Of a stretch of DNA of 64,000 nt, positions 11,066 through 22,300 are shown in pieces (the first letter of the stretch is position 1; each line of letters starts with the position of its first letter). The stretch covers positions 1,104,515 to 1,168,514 of the forward strand of contig GG745342.1 of NCBI GenBank assembly GCA_000151295.1, given 5' to 3'. Source of the DNA: Allomyces macrogynus ATCC 38327 (taxonomy: Eukaryota; Blastocladiomycota; Blastocladiomycetes; Blastocladiales; Blastocladiaceae). The notes beneath the pieces were generated by a model. That model had not been told where the DNA came from and made no database searches. It saw only the letters and a list, made by a program, of their open reading frames with translations. The translations under genes were made by a program, and so were the position numbers.

Positions 11066-11620
11066 CGTGGGCGGTAGCGATTTGAATGAATAGTCGACGA
11101 GTGCGCGTGGTTGCGGATAGGCTAGAGCTGCGGGCAAGGTGCGACGCGGTTGCAGGGCTCGGGCAGCTGGACCATGACGGGTGCGCGGGCACGCGGAGAC
11201 AGCGGGGGTCAGTGCAGCAAGTCGGAGCCTTGATGCACGGCGTGGAGGGCCTGGTTGCTGTTGGGGGAAACGAGGGCGCGGGGTGGCGAAGAGGTCGTCG
11301 GCAAGGCGAGCGGAGCGGCGGGCCGCACGCCGGCAGGGACGGCTGCGCACGGTCGCGTGTGCGTGATGTGGACGCGCATTGCTGCGAGGCAGTCACGCGG
11401 AAAGCACGTGCGGCCGCCGGAAACGTCTCGCAGCGACTCTTTGGGCAGTCGCGCGCGCTTCGACCTCGGCGCCGTCGCTGCTTGGCCGCATCGTGCAACG
11501 TGCAAGCGTGGTCGCGCTATAACTCTTGCCGACCGCACCGCCCACGCTGCCAGACTTGCCACAACTCTCGCCTCTCTGGACCGACTGTGATCTCGACTCC
11601 GTTACTCGACGCGCGCCGCC
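11066..11620. promoter_or_regulatory. Divergent promoter between MCT1 and secreted gene 1
   Basis: 555-bp spacer. TATAA at 11518-11522, about 100 bp before the start of the first secreted-family gene. The GC-rich remainder is open in several frames by composition only. Confidence 0.5.
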
Positions 11621-12630
11621 ATGCTCTTGCCGCTGCTCGTCCTGCTTTCTCTCATGGCGGCTGCCGCGGCAGCTGCCGTGCCGGTGACGGTTCCTGACAC
11701 GGCCGTCGCCATCACGCCCGTCACGGCCATCGACGCGTGGACCTACTTCAGCTTTGGCGACACGGGGTCCTCGACCGACGTTTACTCGGTCACAATGCAA
11801 GATGAGGGCTGTCTGATTGTCTCGGACGCGTACTGCTCGGGAGATCAGTTTCGCGTCGAGATCAACGGAACTGACAAGGGTGCGGTTGGCGCGACTGCGA
11901 TGCTATGGACACAGCAGAACTGTTGACTGAAAGACGCCGTCTCATGCGCCTTGGCTTTGCTCGTGTCGTCTAGGACTCACGTCGACGCCGGCAGGCGCAT
12001 GGTGCAGCGTCGCCGTCGGCGAAGACGCTGAATCGGCCCTGACCAAGCCCGAGTTCTCCAAGGGCTATTTCCCGCTTGCGAGCGGAACGTCGACTTTCAA
12101 TATCACCGTCGCCTACACACAGGGCGGCGGCGGTGCGTACTGGAAAGTGGCCTCGGCACCAGTACCAACCGTTCTCTTTTCTCCCCACCCGCATCGCACA
12201 CCCGACTCATCGCTCTTGGCCTTCGAACTAGTGCCCCGCGCCATTCAAGGTCGTCACCTCCGCTGGCAAGCTCACCGCGCGCGCCGCGGCAGCCTCCGCG
12301 TGCGAGGTCGCCGGGATGGCCCTCGCCGACGTGACCTCGGCCAACACGGACGCGGCCGCCGACGTGGTGCGCAAGAGCCCCGACATCAAGCTCAACCCGG
12401 TCGACACGGTCGTCATCAATTCTTGGAACAGCGACACGTACGGCAACGTCGACCTGCAATTGACGGTATCGGCCACGACCAGCGCCGTCACGATGCGTAT
12501 GGGGCCAGCGTTCCCGCTGTGCCAGAACCCGACGCCGAAGCTGGTCGCGTCGGTAGAGGGGACGGCAGAAGGTGGTGCGGCCGCAGCGGCTGCGCTGGAT
12601 ACCAATAATGGGCACGCGTCGGGCAAGTGA
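11621..12630 (+). CDS. Secreted two-domain family protein, tandem copy 1
   Basis: Three exons, 11621-11879, 11974-12161, 12232-12630 (281 residues), introns phase 1 then phase 0. An Ala/Leu-rich signal peptide (about 1-20) predicts secretion. Domain 1 (about 35-150): WTYFSFGD, then GCLIVSDAYCSGDQFRV, then LTSTPAGAWC, then KPEFSKGYFPL and a Gly-rich AYTQGGGGAYWK. Domain 2 (about 150-255): CPAPFKVVT, a repeated-Ala helix, INSWNSDTYG and FPLCQ, reminiscent of fungal SWNGDxY...LCQ secreted domains. Conserved Cys suggests disulfides. Function unknown. First and most divergent member of an array of four; its C-terminal tail is Ala-rich and lacks the DPxTRTTA motif of copy 2. Confidence 0.8.
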
Positions 12631-13127
12631 ACTGTTTTGAAATGGGCCGCGAAGAGGGCAATCGCCTCCACCACTTTATTGGCATACCATTTGAATCCAT
12701 CACACTCTCTTCATCATCACTGGGCCGTGCACAAGGGTCTTGCGTCAGCCTGGGCTCGTCGCGCACCTCGCGACCATGCACTGTGCGGCCGACAGTTGGA
12801 CCTTGATTCAAGAACTGGTCTTTCGTGATACATTACTGATGCACAATACCCATCGGCGGAATCCAGATCCAGCGCCAGGCTGTCGAGTCTCTTTTCCTGG
12901 TTGGCGCCGCCGCTGCGCATGAGCTCGGGTTAGCAGTCCCAACTCACTGCCGTCAGCGCCATCCAGCGCCATCGTTACCGAGCTCTGCCGCACCCGGAAA
13001 GACGAAACGGACGGCCGGACTCTCCCCCTTTGAACGCGGCCCTTGCGCGGCACATATAAGACGGCAGCGGTACCTCAATCAGAGACCGTACTCGCCACCC
13101 GCCTTCCATCATCTCCTCGCTGCCACC
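12631..13127. promoter_or_regulatory. Spacer and promoter of secreted copy 2
   Basis: A TATAAG element at 13054-13059 lies about 70 bp before the ATG of copy 2 and is preceded by CCTTGCGCGGCACA, related to the CCTCGAGCGACAT box of copy 3. No other gene seen. Confidence 0.55.
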
Positions 13128-14200
13128 ATGACCTCTTCAACGCGCCCATCCACATCGCTCTTGCCGGTGTTCGTCCTGCTCGCTCTTGCGGCCCTCGCCG
13201 CGTCGGTGCTGGCCGACACGCCCGTAACGAAACTCGATGAATGGGTCTACTTTGGGTTCGGCAACGCTGGCTACAACACAGACACCTACACAATCACGCT
13301 GCCCAAGGAAGGGTGCCTGATCGTTTCGGACGCGTTTTGCTCGGGCGACCAGTTCCGGGTGACCGTCAATGGCCAAGACAAGGGTGTGTTTCATCGTTCT
13401 TGCAGCACTACGTAATTCCTCATTTAACCCCGTCTGGCGCGTGATCTCATTTCTCGCGTGCACAGGGCTCACTTCGACCCCGCTGGGCGCGTGGTGCGCG
13501 ACCCAGGTCGGCATGGAAGTGGAGCAGGCAATGGCGAAGCCCGAGTTCTCTAAGGGCTACTTCCCACTCAACGGAGCGTCGTCGTTCAAAATCACCACGG
13601 CCTACTCGGAGGGCGGTGGTAACGCATATTTCAAGGCCACGTCCGCGATGGTACGCGTCTGTTCATTCGCGGCCTCATTTATTCTCAGTCGATTTCCTAT
13701 TCTTGCAGATCCTTGAATCGCCATGCTCACTCACCATCATCGCGGCCCATCCCCTCCAGTGCCCGCCGCCGTTCAAGGTCGTGACCGCCGCCGGTAAAGT
13801 CTCGTCGCGCGCCGCGGCCACAGACGCATGCAAGGCCGCCAGCCTGGCCCTCGCCGACGTGACCTCGGGCAATTGGAACACGGCGCTCACCGTCGTCCGC
13901 GCGAGCGCCGATATCAAGCTTAGCCCCACGGACGCCGTTTTCATCAATTCGTGGGATGGCAACGCGTACGGCAGCGTCAACCTGCAGCTGACCGTGTCGG
14001 CGACGAGCGGCGCAATCTCGCTCTTGCCGGACCTGCCTGGCGTCCAGACGGCGCCGGTCTACCCGCTCTGCCAGACGCCGGTTCCGACGCTCGTCGACCC
14101 GAAGACGCGCACGACGGCGGCGTCGTTTGCGGCCGAGGCGGCGCCCAAGGATATGCGCAACGGGAAGCCGACGGAAGAAGCCTTGATTCGCGGATGGTAG
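13128..14200 (+). CDS. Secreted two-domain family protein, tandem copy 2
   Basis: Exons 13128-13383, 13466-13650, 13760-14200 (293 residues). Same intron positions and phases as its neighbours; exon 2 is exactly 185 nt as in copies 3 and 4. Signal peptide: Thr/Ser/Arg start, then Leu/Ala-rich core ending LAASVLADTP. Domain 1 motifs DEWVYFGFGNAGYNTDTY, GCLIVSDAFCSGDQFRV, AWCATQVG, KPEFSKGYFPL. Domain 2 begins CPPPFKVVTAAG and holds INSWDGNAYGSVNLQLTVS and YPLCQTPVPTLVDPKTRTT. A unique PDLPGVQTAP insertion precedes the LCQ motif. Unknown function; extracellular or wall-associated by inference. Confidence 0.85.
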
Positions 14201-14228
14201 GAAACTGTGGAGGTTCTCCACCCGGTTT

Positions 14229-14330
14229 TGTGTCAAGAAGTGGTTGCTTTTGAATACAGAGTAACATGATGGCGCATCAGATCGTGGGTCAGTGACATTC
14301 TGCTATTGTCGCTTTCGTTACGTTCATGCC
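14229..14330. repeat. 3'-flank repeat of the secreted family, unit 1
   Basis: After the copy 2 stop: TTGAATACAGAGTAACATGATGGCGC..TCAGATC followed by TTGTCGCT..GTTAC. Closely similar blocks occur near 15066-15150, 15571-15625 and 17654-17725, each after a family gene or fragment, so the duplicated unit included the 3' flank. Confidence 0.6.
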
Positions 14331-14610
14331 AGATTGTCAATGGCCAGGCTGCAGCCTGCGGCAGACTGCTGAACCCCTGCTCCAGCCAAGATTATGGATT
14401 CAAGGCCTGCGTTATGCACTGCGAGGTCGACTTACAGTTACACTTCCGCACGGAAATACGTCCGTGCAGCAGGCTTTCATTGTTCCATTCCAGCTTGAGC
14501 GGGCTGTGTGCGTGCCAGCTCAGTCGATTGTGGTCTGTCAAAAACGCCAATTAGCGCCATCGCTTCCGCGCCCTTCCGCGCCACGACCAGCCGATCCCAC
14601 ACCTTTTTCA

Positions 14611-15040
14611 AAGCGGCCCTCAAGCGACATGTAAAACCGACGCGGCACGCCGGCCCTTCCTCCGTTGATCCCTCCCATTCTGCAAGTTTCCATCAATGCG
14701 CACCACGGCGATCTTTCTGGTGATCGTCCAGATCGCTCTTGCAGCCCACACTGCGCCGGCACTAGCCAACAGCGCCATATCGGATACGAATGGCTGGTCA
14801 GTGTCATCCTGCAACTCATTTTGATGGTGTCGTCGACGAGCGGCGCCGGAAAGCTCTTGTCGGATCCGTCAGAACCAGGTTGGACCTCCTCGCTGTGCCA
14901 GAAGCGACGCCGGTCTCAATTCTTGTCGACCAGAACACGCGCACGACGGCATCGTTTGTGGCCAAGGGGATGACCAAATTTACGCGGAATGGGATGCCCG
15001 CGGACCAGTTAAATTGTCGGAGCGTATTTCGATGAGGGTG
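14611..15040 (+). pseudogene. Internally deleted secreted-family pseudogene
   Basis: A family-type promoter box (CCCTCAAGCGACATG, 14617-14631) precedes an ATG at 14696 followed by a recognisable signal peptide (IFLVIVQIALAAHTAPALA). The sequence then jumps straight to the end of domain 2: LQLILMVSSTSGAGKLL and, in another frame, TPVSILVDQNTRTTASF ..NGMPAD. Exon 2 and nearly all of domains 1 and 2 are missing and the frame is broken, so it cannot make a family protein. Shared DQNTRTTASF tail links it to copy 2. Confidence 0.7.
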
Positions 15041-15310
15041 ACGGATGTTCTTCACAGTTTTGAAGCGGTTGGATTTGAATACTTGATGGTGGCGCGTCAG
15101 ATCACGAATTGATGTTGGTTTGTCGCTCCGTTGACGCTTTTGTCAGCATTCAAATTCATTGCAATACGCATTGGGCCCACTTTACTTTTTCTCCTCCTGG
15201 GCGAGTTTTTGTCGGGGAGGGCCAAGGGTACAGACTCGAGCAGACTGTGCATGGCAGGATAACGCACCGTTGGGAATTGTGATGTGTCGCTGATCCGGAT
15301 AGCTCCGCGA

Positions 15311-15480
15311 CGAAAACGCCGACCTGCAGCTGACCGCCTCGTTCAATTGGTGGTGTGATCACGATCTTGACGGTGCCGGCTTACCTGCTATGCCAGACCC
15401 TAGTCCCGATGCTGGCCAAATCGGCCACGCCTGCAACGGCGCCGTCTACGGCCAAAGCCGGTTAAGGATTCCAAGGATAC
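15311..15480 (+). pseudogene. Secreted-family fragment (end of domain 2)
   Basis: Short fragment reading NADLQLTASFN, then after a frame change ITILTVPAYLLCQTLVPML, matching the NLQLTVS...PAYPLCQTPVPxL end of domain 2. No start or upstream exons. A 3'-flank repeat follows at 15571. Confidence 0.6.
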
Positions 15481-16300
15481 GTGCAACGGGCCGCTGTAGA
15501 ACAAGTAGGGGTGGAGGGATGGATAAGAGAGAGCAACGGATGCTCACCACCCATTCTTGTGACAAGGAAGCGGTTGGATTTGAATAAAGTAACATGATGG
15601 CGCTGATCCTGGATCGCGAATGCATGTCATCGTCGCGCTGTTTACGCTGTTATCTAGCTTTAGGGACATACCATTCCAAGATTCCCGAAATCATGTCCCA
15701 ATACGATCGACACTGTCTTCCTGCGCCCATGGAACGGCAGAGCCCGATGTGCCAATACCTCCGCGCATCGAAGTTAATCTGATCAGTCGGTGGGAGCGGT
15801 GATGACCGCGGGTCAGGCCGTTGAACGTATTGAGTGGGCCAGGAGGTGAGGTGATCGCGTCAACCTGGAGGATTGAAGCGCCGACTTGCAATGCTCTCCT
15901 CTCGTGTAAGTGTGTTCGTTGGCGCGCGCTTGCGGGCGTGCAATCAGATGGTATTCAAGCATTTGCTCTATTTCTTCTGATAAATATGCTTCTTCGTGAT
16001 GAACCGCTGATTCCCAGGCACAACGCCATCCAACCGCGCGACAGCCGCTGCGACCGCCACTCCCACAACAAAGAAAACGACAAAACCAGTTAGCGACTTT
16101 TCCGTACTTACGTTCCCGGCTTCCATTATTCGCTTCCATTTTGCGGCTGGCTGGCTGCTGCGCGCGGACGCGCTCACATTGAGCTCTGTGCTGCCCACAA
16201 TGCCTTTCCAGCGCCATCGTTTCGGCTCGCTTCCTCACTAGGAAAACCCGATCCAGCCAGGCGGTCTCGCCCACTTTGAAGCGGGCCCTCGAGCGACATG
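15481..16300. other. Decayed spacer of the secreted array
   Basis: Holds a copy of the 3'-flank repeat (15571-15625) and AT-richer sequence without a supported gene. Short open frames on both strands here have no family similarity. Confidence 0.4.
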
Positions 16301-16310
16301 CATATATAAA
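16280..16310 (+). promoter_or_regulatory. TATA promoter of secreted copy 3 with conserved upstream box
   Basis: CCCTCGAGCGACATG at 16286-16300 directly joined to TATATAAA at 16303-16310. Related boxes occur before the 14696 pseudogene (there the TATA is degraded to TAAAA) and before copy 4 at 17998-18012. This shared arrangement suggests common control of the family. Confidence 0.65.
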
Positions 16311-16382
16311 CCGGTTCGGCACCCTCCTCTCCCCAAACGACCTTCCACCGTACTTGCCTCCCATCTCTTTGCGCTGCCAACC

Positions 16383-17377
16383 ATGACCCCGTCAACGCGC
16401 CCTGCCACCTCGCTTCTGCCGCTGCTGGTCCTGCTCGCCCTTGCGGCCCTGGCCGCACCCGCACTGGCCGATACGCCCGTCATGAGCGTCGATGAATGGC
16501 AGCGCTTTGGGTTCGGCAGCGCTGGTTCTCACACGGATACCTACACGGTCACACTGCCCAAGGAGGGGTGCCTGATCGTTTCTGACGCGTACTGCTCGGG
16601 GGATCAGTTCCGAGTGACCATCAATGGCCAGGACAAGGGTACGTTGATCGATTTTGACAGCACGATATTTTTCTTTTCTCAACTCCATCCGACGCACCAA
16701 TCTCGTGTAGGGCTCACGTCGGCGCCAGCAGGCGCATGGTGCGCGGCCCAGGTCGGCAGCAATGCGGATGAAGCATTGACCAAGCCCGAGTATTCGAAGG
16801 GCTACTTCCCAATCAACGGCGCTTCGTCGTTCATAATCTCAGTCGTCTACACGCAGGGCGGTGGCGGCGCTTACTTCAAAATCTCGTCGGCAACGGTGCG
16901 CACCGTTCTCTCTCCTCTCCACCCGGATCGCATACCTGGCTCATCGCTCTTACCCCCTCACATGAGTGTCCCGCGCCGTTTAAAGTCGTCACGTCTGCCG
17001 GAAAAGTCAACTCGCGCGCCGCCGCCGCCGCCGCGTGCGAGGCCGCTGGCATGGCCCTGGCCGATGTGACCTCGGCCAACTGGGAGTCGGTCCTCAACGT
17101 CGTCCGCGCGAGCCCCGACATCAAGATCAACCCGATGGACGCGGTCGTCATCAACTCTTGGAACAGCGACACGTACGGCGGCGTGAACCTGCAACTGACG
17201 GTTTCGTCGACGAGTGGCGCGATCACGCTGCTCACCGGCCCGGCCTACCCGCTGTGCCAGACGCCGGTCCCGGCGCTCGTTACGCCGACCGCGTCGCTTG
17301 CAACCACGTCGTCGTTTGCGGCCAAGAAGACGGCGCCGAAGGATCTCAACAATGGGCTTCCGGCAGGGGGCAAGTAA
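16383..17377 (+). CDS. Secreted two-domain family protein, tandem copy 3
   Basis: Exons 16383-16638, 16711-16895, 16967-17377 (283 residues); intron donors GTACGT and GTGCGC, the second acceptor being CATGAG. Signal peptide ends LAAPALADTP. Domain 1: GCLIVSDAYCSGDQFRV, AWCAAQVG, KPEYSKGYFPI, VYTQGGGGAYFK. Domain 2: CPAPFKVVTSAG, INSWNSDTYGGVNLQLTVS, YPLCQTPVPALV; C-terminus NNGLPAGGK. Closest in promoter and coding sequence to copies 2 and 4. No catalytic signature; a structural or binding role is only a guess. Confidence 0.85.
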
Positions 17378-17466
17378 GGTGAGTGTGAGTGTGGATCTTC
17401 TCCACCAAGTGACCGAGGTGGACGAATACATTGAATTTTGTGGGTTGTTCGATGCTGTCGCATAGG

Positions 17467-17585
17467 TAGCCAGCCTCCAGAAGCCGGCCTCGACGCTCGT
17501 CGATCCAGCAACGCGCGCGACGGCGTCGTTTGTGGCCAAGACGGCGCTCAAGGATTTGCAGAACGGGCTGCCAGCGGGCCTGTAG
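17467..17585 (+). pseudogene. Secreted-family C-terminal fragment
   Basis: A 39-codon open piece matching the C-terminus of family members: STLVDPATRATASFVAK, then KDLQNGLPAGL and a stop at 17583-17585. It lies 90 bp downstream of copy 3 and is followed by its own 3'-flank repeat (17654-17725), so it is the end of a deleted fifth copy rather than an alternative end of copy 3. Confidence 0.7.
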
Positions 17586-18073
17586 TTGATGGCGAACGGA
17601 AGGGAAATATTGATGCTCTCCACTCAGTTTTATGTCAAAACACGGCTGAAATTGAAAGCAGGATACATGGTGGCGCGTCAGATCCTGCGTTACTGCTGGA
17701 TTGTCGCTCCGTTCACGCCCTTGTCAGAATTTCAGGTCACAGCGATTGCGGGAAAGCTCTTGATGGCTGATGCTGTAGCTGGGACACGAAAGAGCGTCAG
17801 AAAATCGATCCACTTCAAAGAATCCCATCCACATCCGCGCCTCGCGTCCATGTTTTCTTTTCCAGCCTTGGATCTGCAGCGTGCACGCCAGTTAACATTG
17901 GATCGATCAGGCTCATGCCATGCACCAACATCGTTACCGCGTTGGCGCCCTCGGATACCCAAGACGACCAATCGTTCTCGCCCATTTCGTGATCGTTCCT
18001 CGAGCGGCATTCAAAACCGCTTCGGCACCCCTATCAACGACAGCAGCCCTCCCACCATTGATCACACCCGACT

Positions 18074-19097
18074 ATGGCCCCATCAATGCGCAACCCAACG
18101 CTCCTGCCACTGTTTGCTCTGCTCGCTCTTGCGGCCTTCGCCGCGCCGGTACTCGCCGACAAGCCCGTCAAGAGCGTCAACGAATGGACATACTTTGATT
18201 TCAGCAACGTGGGGACCTCGACCGACACCTACACGGTCACCCTGTCCAAGGAAGGGTGCCTGATCGTCGCCGACGCGTTCTGCTCGGGCGACCAGTTTCT
18301 GGTGACCATCAATGGCCAGGACAAGGATGCCCGTGTGTTGTCGATTGAAACCGTTGGCCGCGAGCCATCATCGAACGAATGTGTCCCTGACCTTGCCATT
18401 AAACCGGAAATGCATTTAGGCCTCACGTCGGCGCCTTCGGCAGCCTGGTGCACAGCGCAAATCGACGGCGATTTCGACTCGGCCCTGACCCACCCGGACT
18501 TTTCCAAAGGCTATTTCCCAATCACTGGCGCGACCTCGTTCCGGATCACCGTCGCCAACACGGCACGCGGCGGCGGCGCCTTCTTTCGAGTGACTTCGAA
18601 GGAGGTACTGCGCATGACATCAATGGCTCTTGTATCGTCTTGTCGGCCGTGCTTGCTCACCCACCCTTCCCGATCGCACGTCCCAGTGCCCTGTTCAATT
18701 CAAAGTCGTAACGGCCTCTGGTCTCGTCACGTCGCGCGCAGCGGCCGTCGCCGCGTGCGAGGCCGCTGGGATGACGCTCGCCGACGTGACCGCCGCCGAC
18801 TGGAAGACGGTCCTCGACGTGACCCATACGATTCCGGATATCAAGCTCAACCCGATTCTCGCTGTCGTCGTGAATTCCTGGAACGGCGACGCGTACGATG
18901 GCGCGACCCTGCAGCTCTCAGTCTCACCGGCGAGCGGCGCTGTCACGGTCTTGACGACGCCGGCCTACCCGCTGTGCCAATTATACTCGGTCTCGACACT
19001 GGTGGTCCCGGCCGTGCCATCGGCTGCCAAGTCGTTTGCGGGCAACGGCCTGCAGCCCAAGGATACGCACAACGGGCGGATTATCGTGGGCAAGTAA
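18074..19097 (+). CDS. Secreted two-domain family protein, tandem copy 4
   Basis: Exons 18074-18332, 18420-18604, 18687-19097 (284 residues). Signal peptide ends LADKPVKS. Domain motifs as in the other copies: GCLIVADAFCSGDQFLV, AWCTAQIDG, HPDFSKGYFPI, then CPVQFKVVTASG and VNSWNGDAYDGATLQLSVS. At the position where copies 1-3 have the first donor, copy 4 reads GGATGCC instead of GGGT; the next GTGTGT six bases downstream restores phase and adds two residues. The resulting 87-nt intron is a multiple of three with no in-frame stop, so it could also be retained. The LCQ motif is followed by an LYSVST insertion. Confidence 0.8.
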
Positions 19098-19375
19098 CGT
19101 CGTTAACAGTGTGGAATGGCTGTGCGAATCTTCTCCACCGGGCGTTGAATTGGGATACATTTAGTTTGTGTGTTGATCATTTCCTTGTCGCGTCGGTTCG
19201 AGTGATGCTCATACCCGGCCGGCAGTCCGACGCTTCTCCATTAGTGAGGCGCTCCTGATGCCCAATAGCAAAAACAACAAACCGTGATGCCAAACGCGCC
19301 ATGTTTCCGAAACGCAAGCCTCCCCTCCCCCGACCTTGGAGTCCTATCCCCCTCGTCTCCAGTCCACGACACACC

Positions 19376-22300
19376 TCACAGCACCACGACATTCGCCGCG
19401 CCGCCGTACCCCAACTGTTGCAGCATCTCGACCGTCGACGTGTTGAACCCGGGCGGCCCACAGACCACAATCAAGGCGTCCTGCTGCACGCCCGCGCCCA
19501 AGTCTGTGGTCGTCGCATCCGCATCCACCACCGGCGCAACCGCTGCCGCCAGCGGGACAACTCCACGCCGCCCCAGCGTGCCCGCGGGCGTCACCATATC
19601 GTCTGCCATATCCGTTGCGGGCGGCGGCGGCCCGGCAGGTACCAACGGCGGGCCACCTGGGGATCCACCAAGAACAAATGACACGGACGGCCGCCGGCGC
19701 AAAGTGCCGTTGATCGACACGGATGCACCGCCGACAGTCGACACGGACCCGCCCCCGGCCAGCGTGCGTGCGAAGACCGACGGCGGGCGCGATGTAGGCG
19801 CGCCGCCGCTGCCGTTGACGCCGCTGGCGGTGCGCGTCGCGGGCGGCGGGAGGTACTTGCGCAACGCGTCCTTGGTGATTCGCGACGCCGTGTGCGCTGG
19901 GATCGGGCCGGACGCGGGGACCGCGGTGGGGATCGCCGCGGCGAGGGTGGACGACGCGGTGGCCGGGGTCGAGTTGGAGAGGAAAAACTCGACGCGGAGC
20001 ATTGGTGCGAGCGATGTCGCGAGATCTTGCAGTTCGGCCGCGTAAATCAGGTCCGCAGCAGAGCTTGCCTGATAGAGCAGCGTGATTTTCGCGATGGGTT
20101 GGTTGGTCGCCGGGTCCCGCGGGCAGAACCGCGCATAGTAGTCGATGAGCAAGAGCATCGGCGTGATCCCCGTCCCCGCGGCCACGAGCCCGACCGTCTC
20201 AAAGCACCCGTGCGAGTCGCGGTCCACTTCCATCCCGTCGACGACCGTCGGCCACCCGCCGACCGCTGCACCCGCGTGGTCGTCGGTCCCCGGGAACGCG
20301 CGGCCCGCAACCGCCGGCGCGAGTTTCAGCAACGATTTCGGGCACCGGATCGGTCCGCGCATAAGCACGTCGTCGTCAATCTCGACCTGTTCGAGCGCCG
20401 ACGTGAGCGCGCCGTCCGGGTAGACGCGAATCAGTAGATCCATGTGCCCAACACAGTGGCACACGAGCGGCGTGAAATGGCGTACGACGAACCGCGTGGT
20501 GTTCGGAACGGCCACCTGCATTTGCACGGCGTCGCCCGGTTTCAGCCACACTTCGTCAATGTCGCGCGGGAACGCGAACCGGAACAGGTAGACCGGGTGC
20601 GCTTTCGCCGCGGGTTGAGCGGGGGCCACGGGCGTCAGCGACATGGCCGCCGTCAGGCCACCGAGAAGGCTCGGACCGGGTTCGGGGCCGCCGCCGCCGG
20701 GTCCCCATACGCGCACTTTGCTCACGAGCCGCAATGGGCGGAACTGTTCTTCGGCCATACCGAGCACGGGCGGCCGTGGGATCCACGACGGGACGAGATC
20801 GCCCTCGACCCACTCTTCGTTGGCCGCGACCGCCGCATTCGCCGCCGTCGCACGCTTTTTCTCGTCCGAGTCCTCGGCGAGCATGCCAATGGCCAGCGTG
20901 TTGAGCTTGAGTCGGGCCAATCGCGAGTGCGCGTGCACGACGAGTCGCCGCACCGACATGCTGCGCGCCATGCCCGACGCGGAGGTCGCAGGACTTGCAC
21001 CGACGAGCCGCTGCAGCATGGTGGAGACGTGTCGCGGACGCATGGCTGTGTTGGCTGTCGCCGTGGACGTGACGCTCGCTGACCGCATGATGCCGTTGAA
21101 CGCCATCGACGCGTCAGCGCCGACGTAGCGGAGGAGAATGTCGCGGCCGCCTGGGTGCGTGTCGATGTAGGCCGTCACATCCTACATAGAGAGGCAGTTG
21201 AGTCAGTCTTTGTCCATGGAACAGCACGCCGTCGCAAGGGAGCCGTACGTAAATCACCGCATCAATCACGAGCCACAACCGCCCGCTCGCCACTTTTTCG
21301 TTCAACTCGGCCCACGTAAACTCGGGCAACCGACGGTATTCATCCTCGTCCTTGAGCAATCCCGATTTCGATGCGACCAGCGAGAAATTCGCGAGGCGTT
21401 GGACCTTGTGCAGCGTCTTGATAGCGACTCGGCCGTACTTGACGCGCCACACCTCGCCCACGACCAGCAACACGAGCACCACAACGACACACGCCCACGT
21501 CAATCCGCGGAACCACTTGTACGCCGGGTTCAGCTTCTCAATCGCGTCGCAGCCGAGCAACGAGTCGTACACGCCCACACACCACGTGCTAATCGCCAGC
21601 GGCAAATGCAGCCGGCGCGACCACGTCTGCGCGGTGCGGCCAAACCGCGCCATCATACTTGCCGATATCCCCAAAAGCATCGTAAGGCCAAGGCCGACGG
21701 ACGTGACCATCCCCCAGATCCCGTGCGCCGACGACAGCTGGCCGTCCTGCGAGACGAGTGCCGAGAGCAGCGACAGTGCCGTTTGCGAAAACACGAATTG
21801 CGACGTCTTGAAATGCAGGTCGAGCCAGTTCTTGGACGCCCAGTACCGCGCGGTAAACACCGAGAACGGGATCACAAAAAAGAAGGCCAGAATCATCAAT
21901 AGACTGTGCAGGACCTTGAGCCCGATCGGCTTCGAGTACTTGGTCGGCGTCGTCGTGGTTCCGCCACCGCCACCGCCTGTCGTCGGGGTCGTGGGGGTGC
22001 TCGCCGTTGCATAAAAATTGACATATGTCTTGCCGCGACGCGACCCGTGGTACGCGAGGTTCGGTGTCGGGCCGTACGCGAACGCAACTGGCATATAGCC
22101 GGTCGTGATGTTGAGGTCGCGCGCGTCGCCCGACGCAAGCAGGCGGCGCCACGTGTACCGGTTCCGGCCCGTTGCGTCGACCATGTAGGCAAACCCGGTC
22201 AAGTCAGCGGTACCGCCATTGGACGTGTCGCGCAACGGCGAGTAGCCCGAGTTGTAGTAGTCGTCAATGGTTGGTGCGGCTGTCGTCGGCCACGTGATGA

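Noticed and set aside
11086..11697. Plus-strand open frame of about 200 codons running into secreted copy 1.
   Set aside because: Arg/Ala/Gly-rich without motifs, lies in the divergent promoter and in a different frame from the signal peptide at 11621.
15968..16198. Minus-strand open frame with a hydrophobic stretch (TGFVVFFVVGVAVAAAVARL).
   Set aside because: Only 76 codons, lies in the decayed spacer just upstream of the copy 3 promoter, no family or conserved start context.
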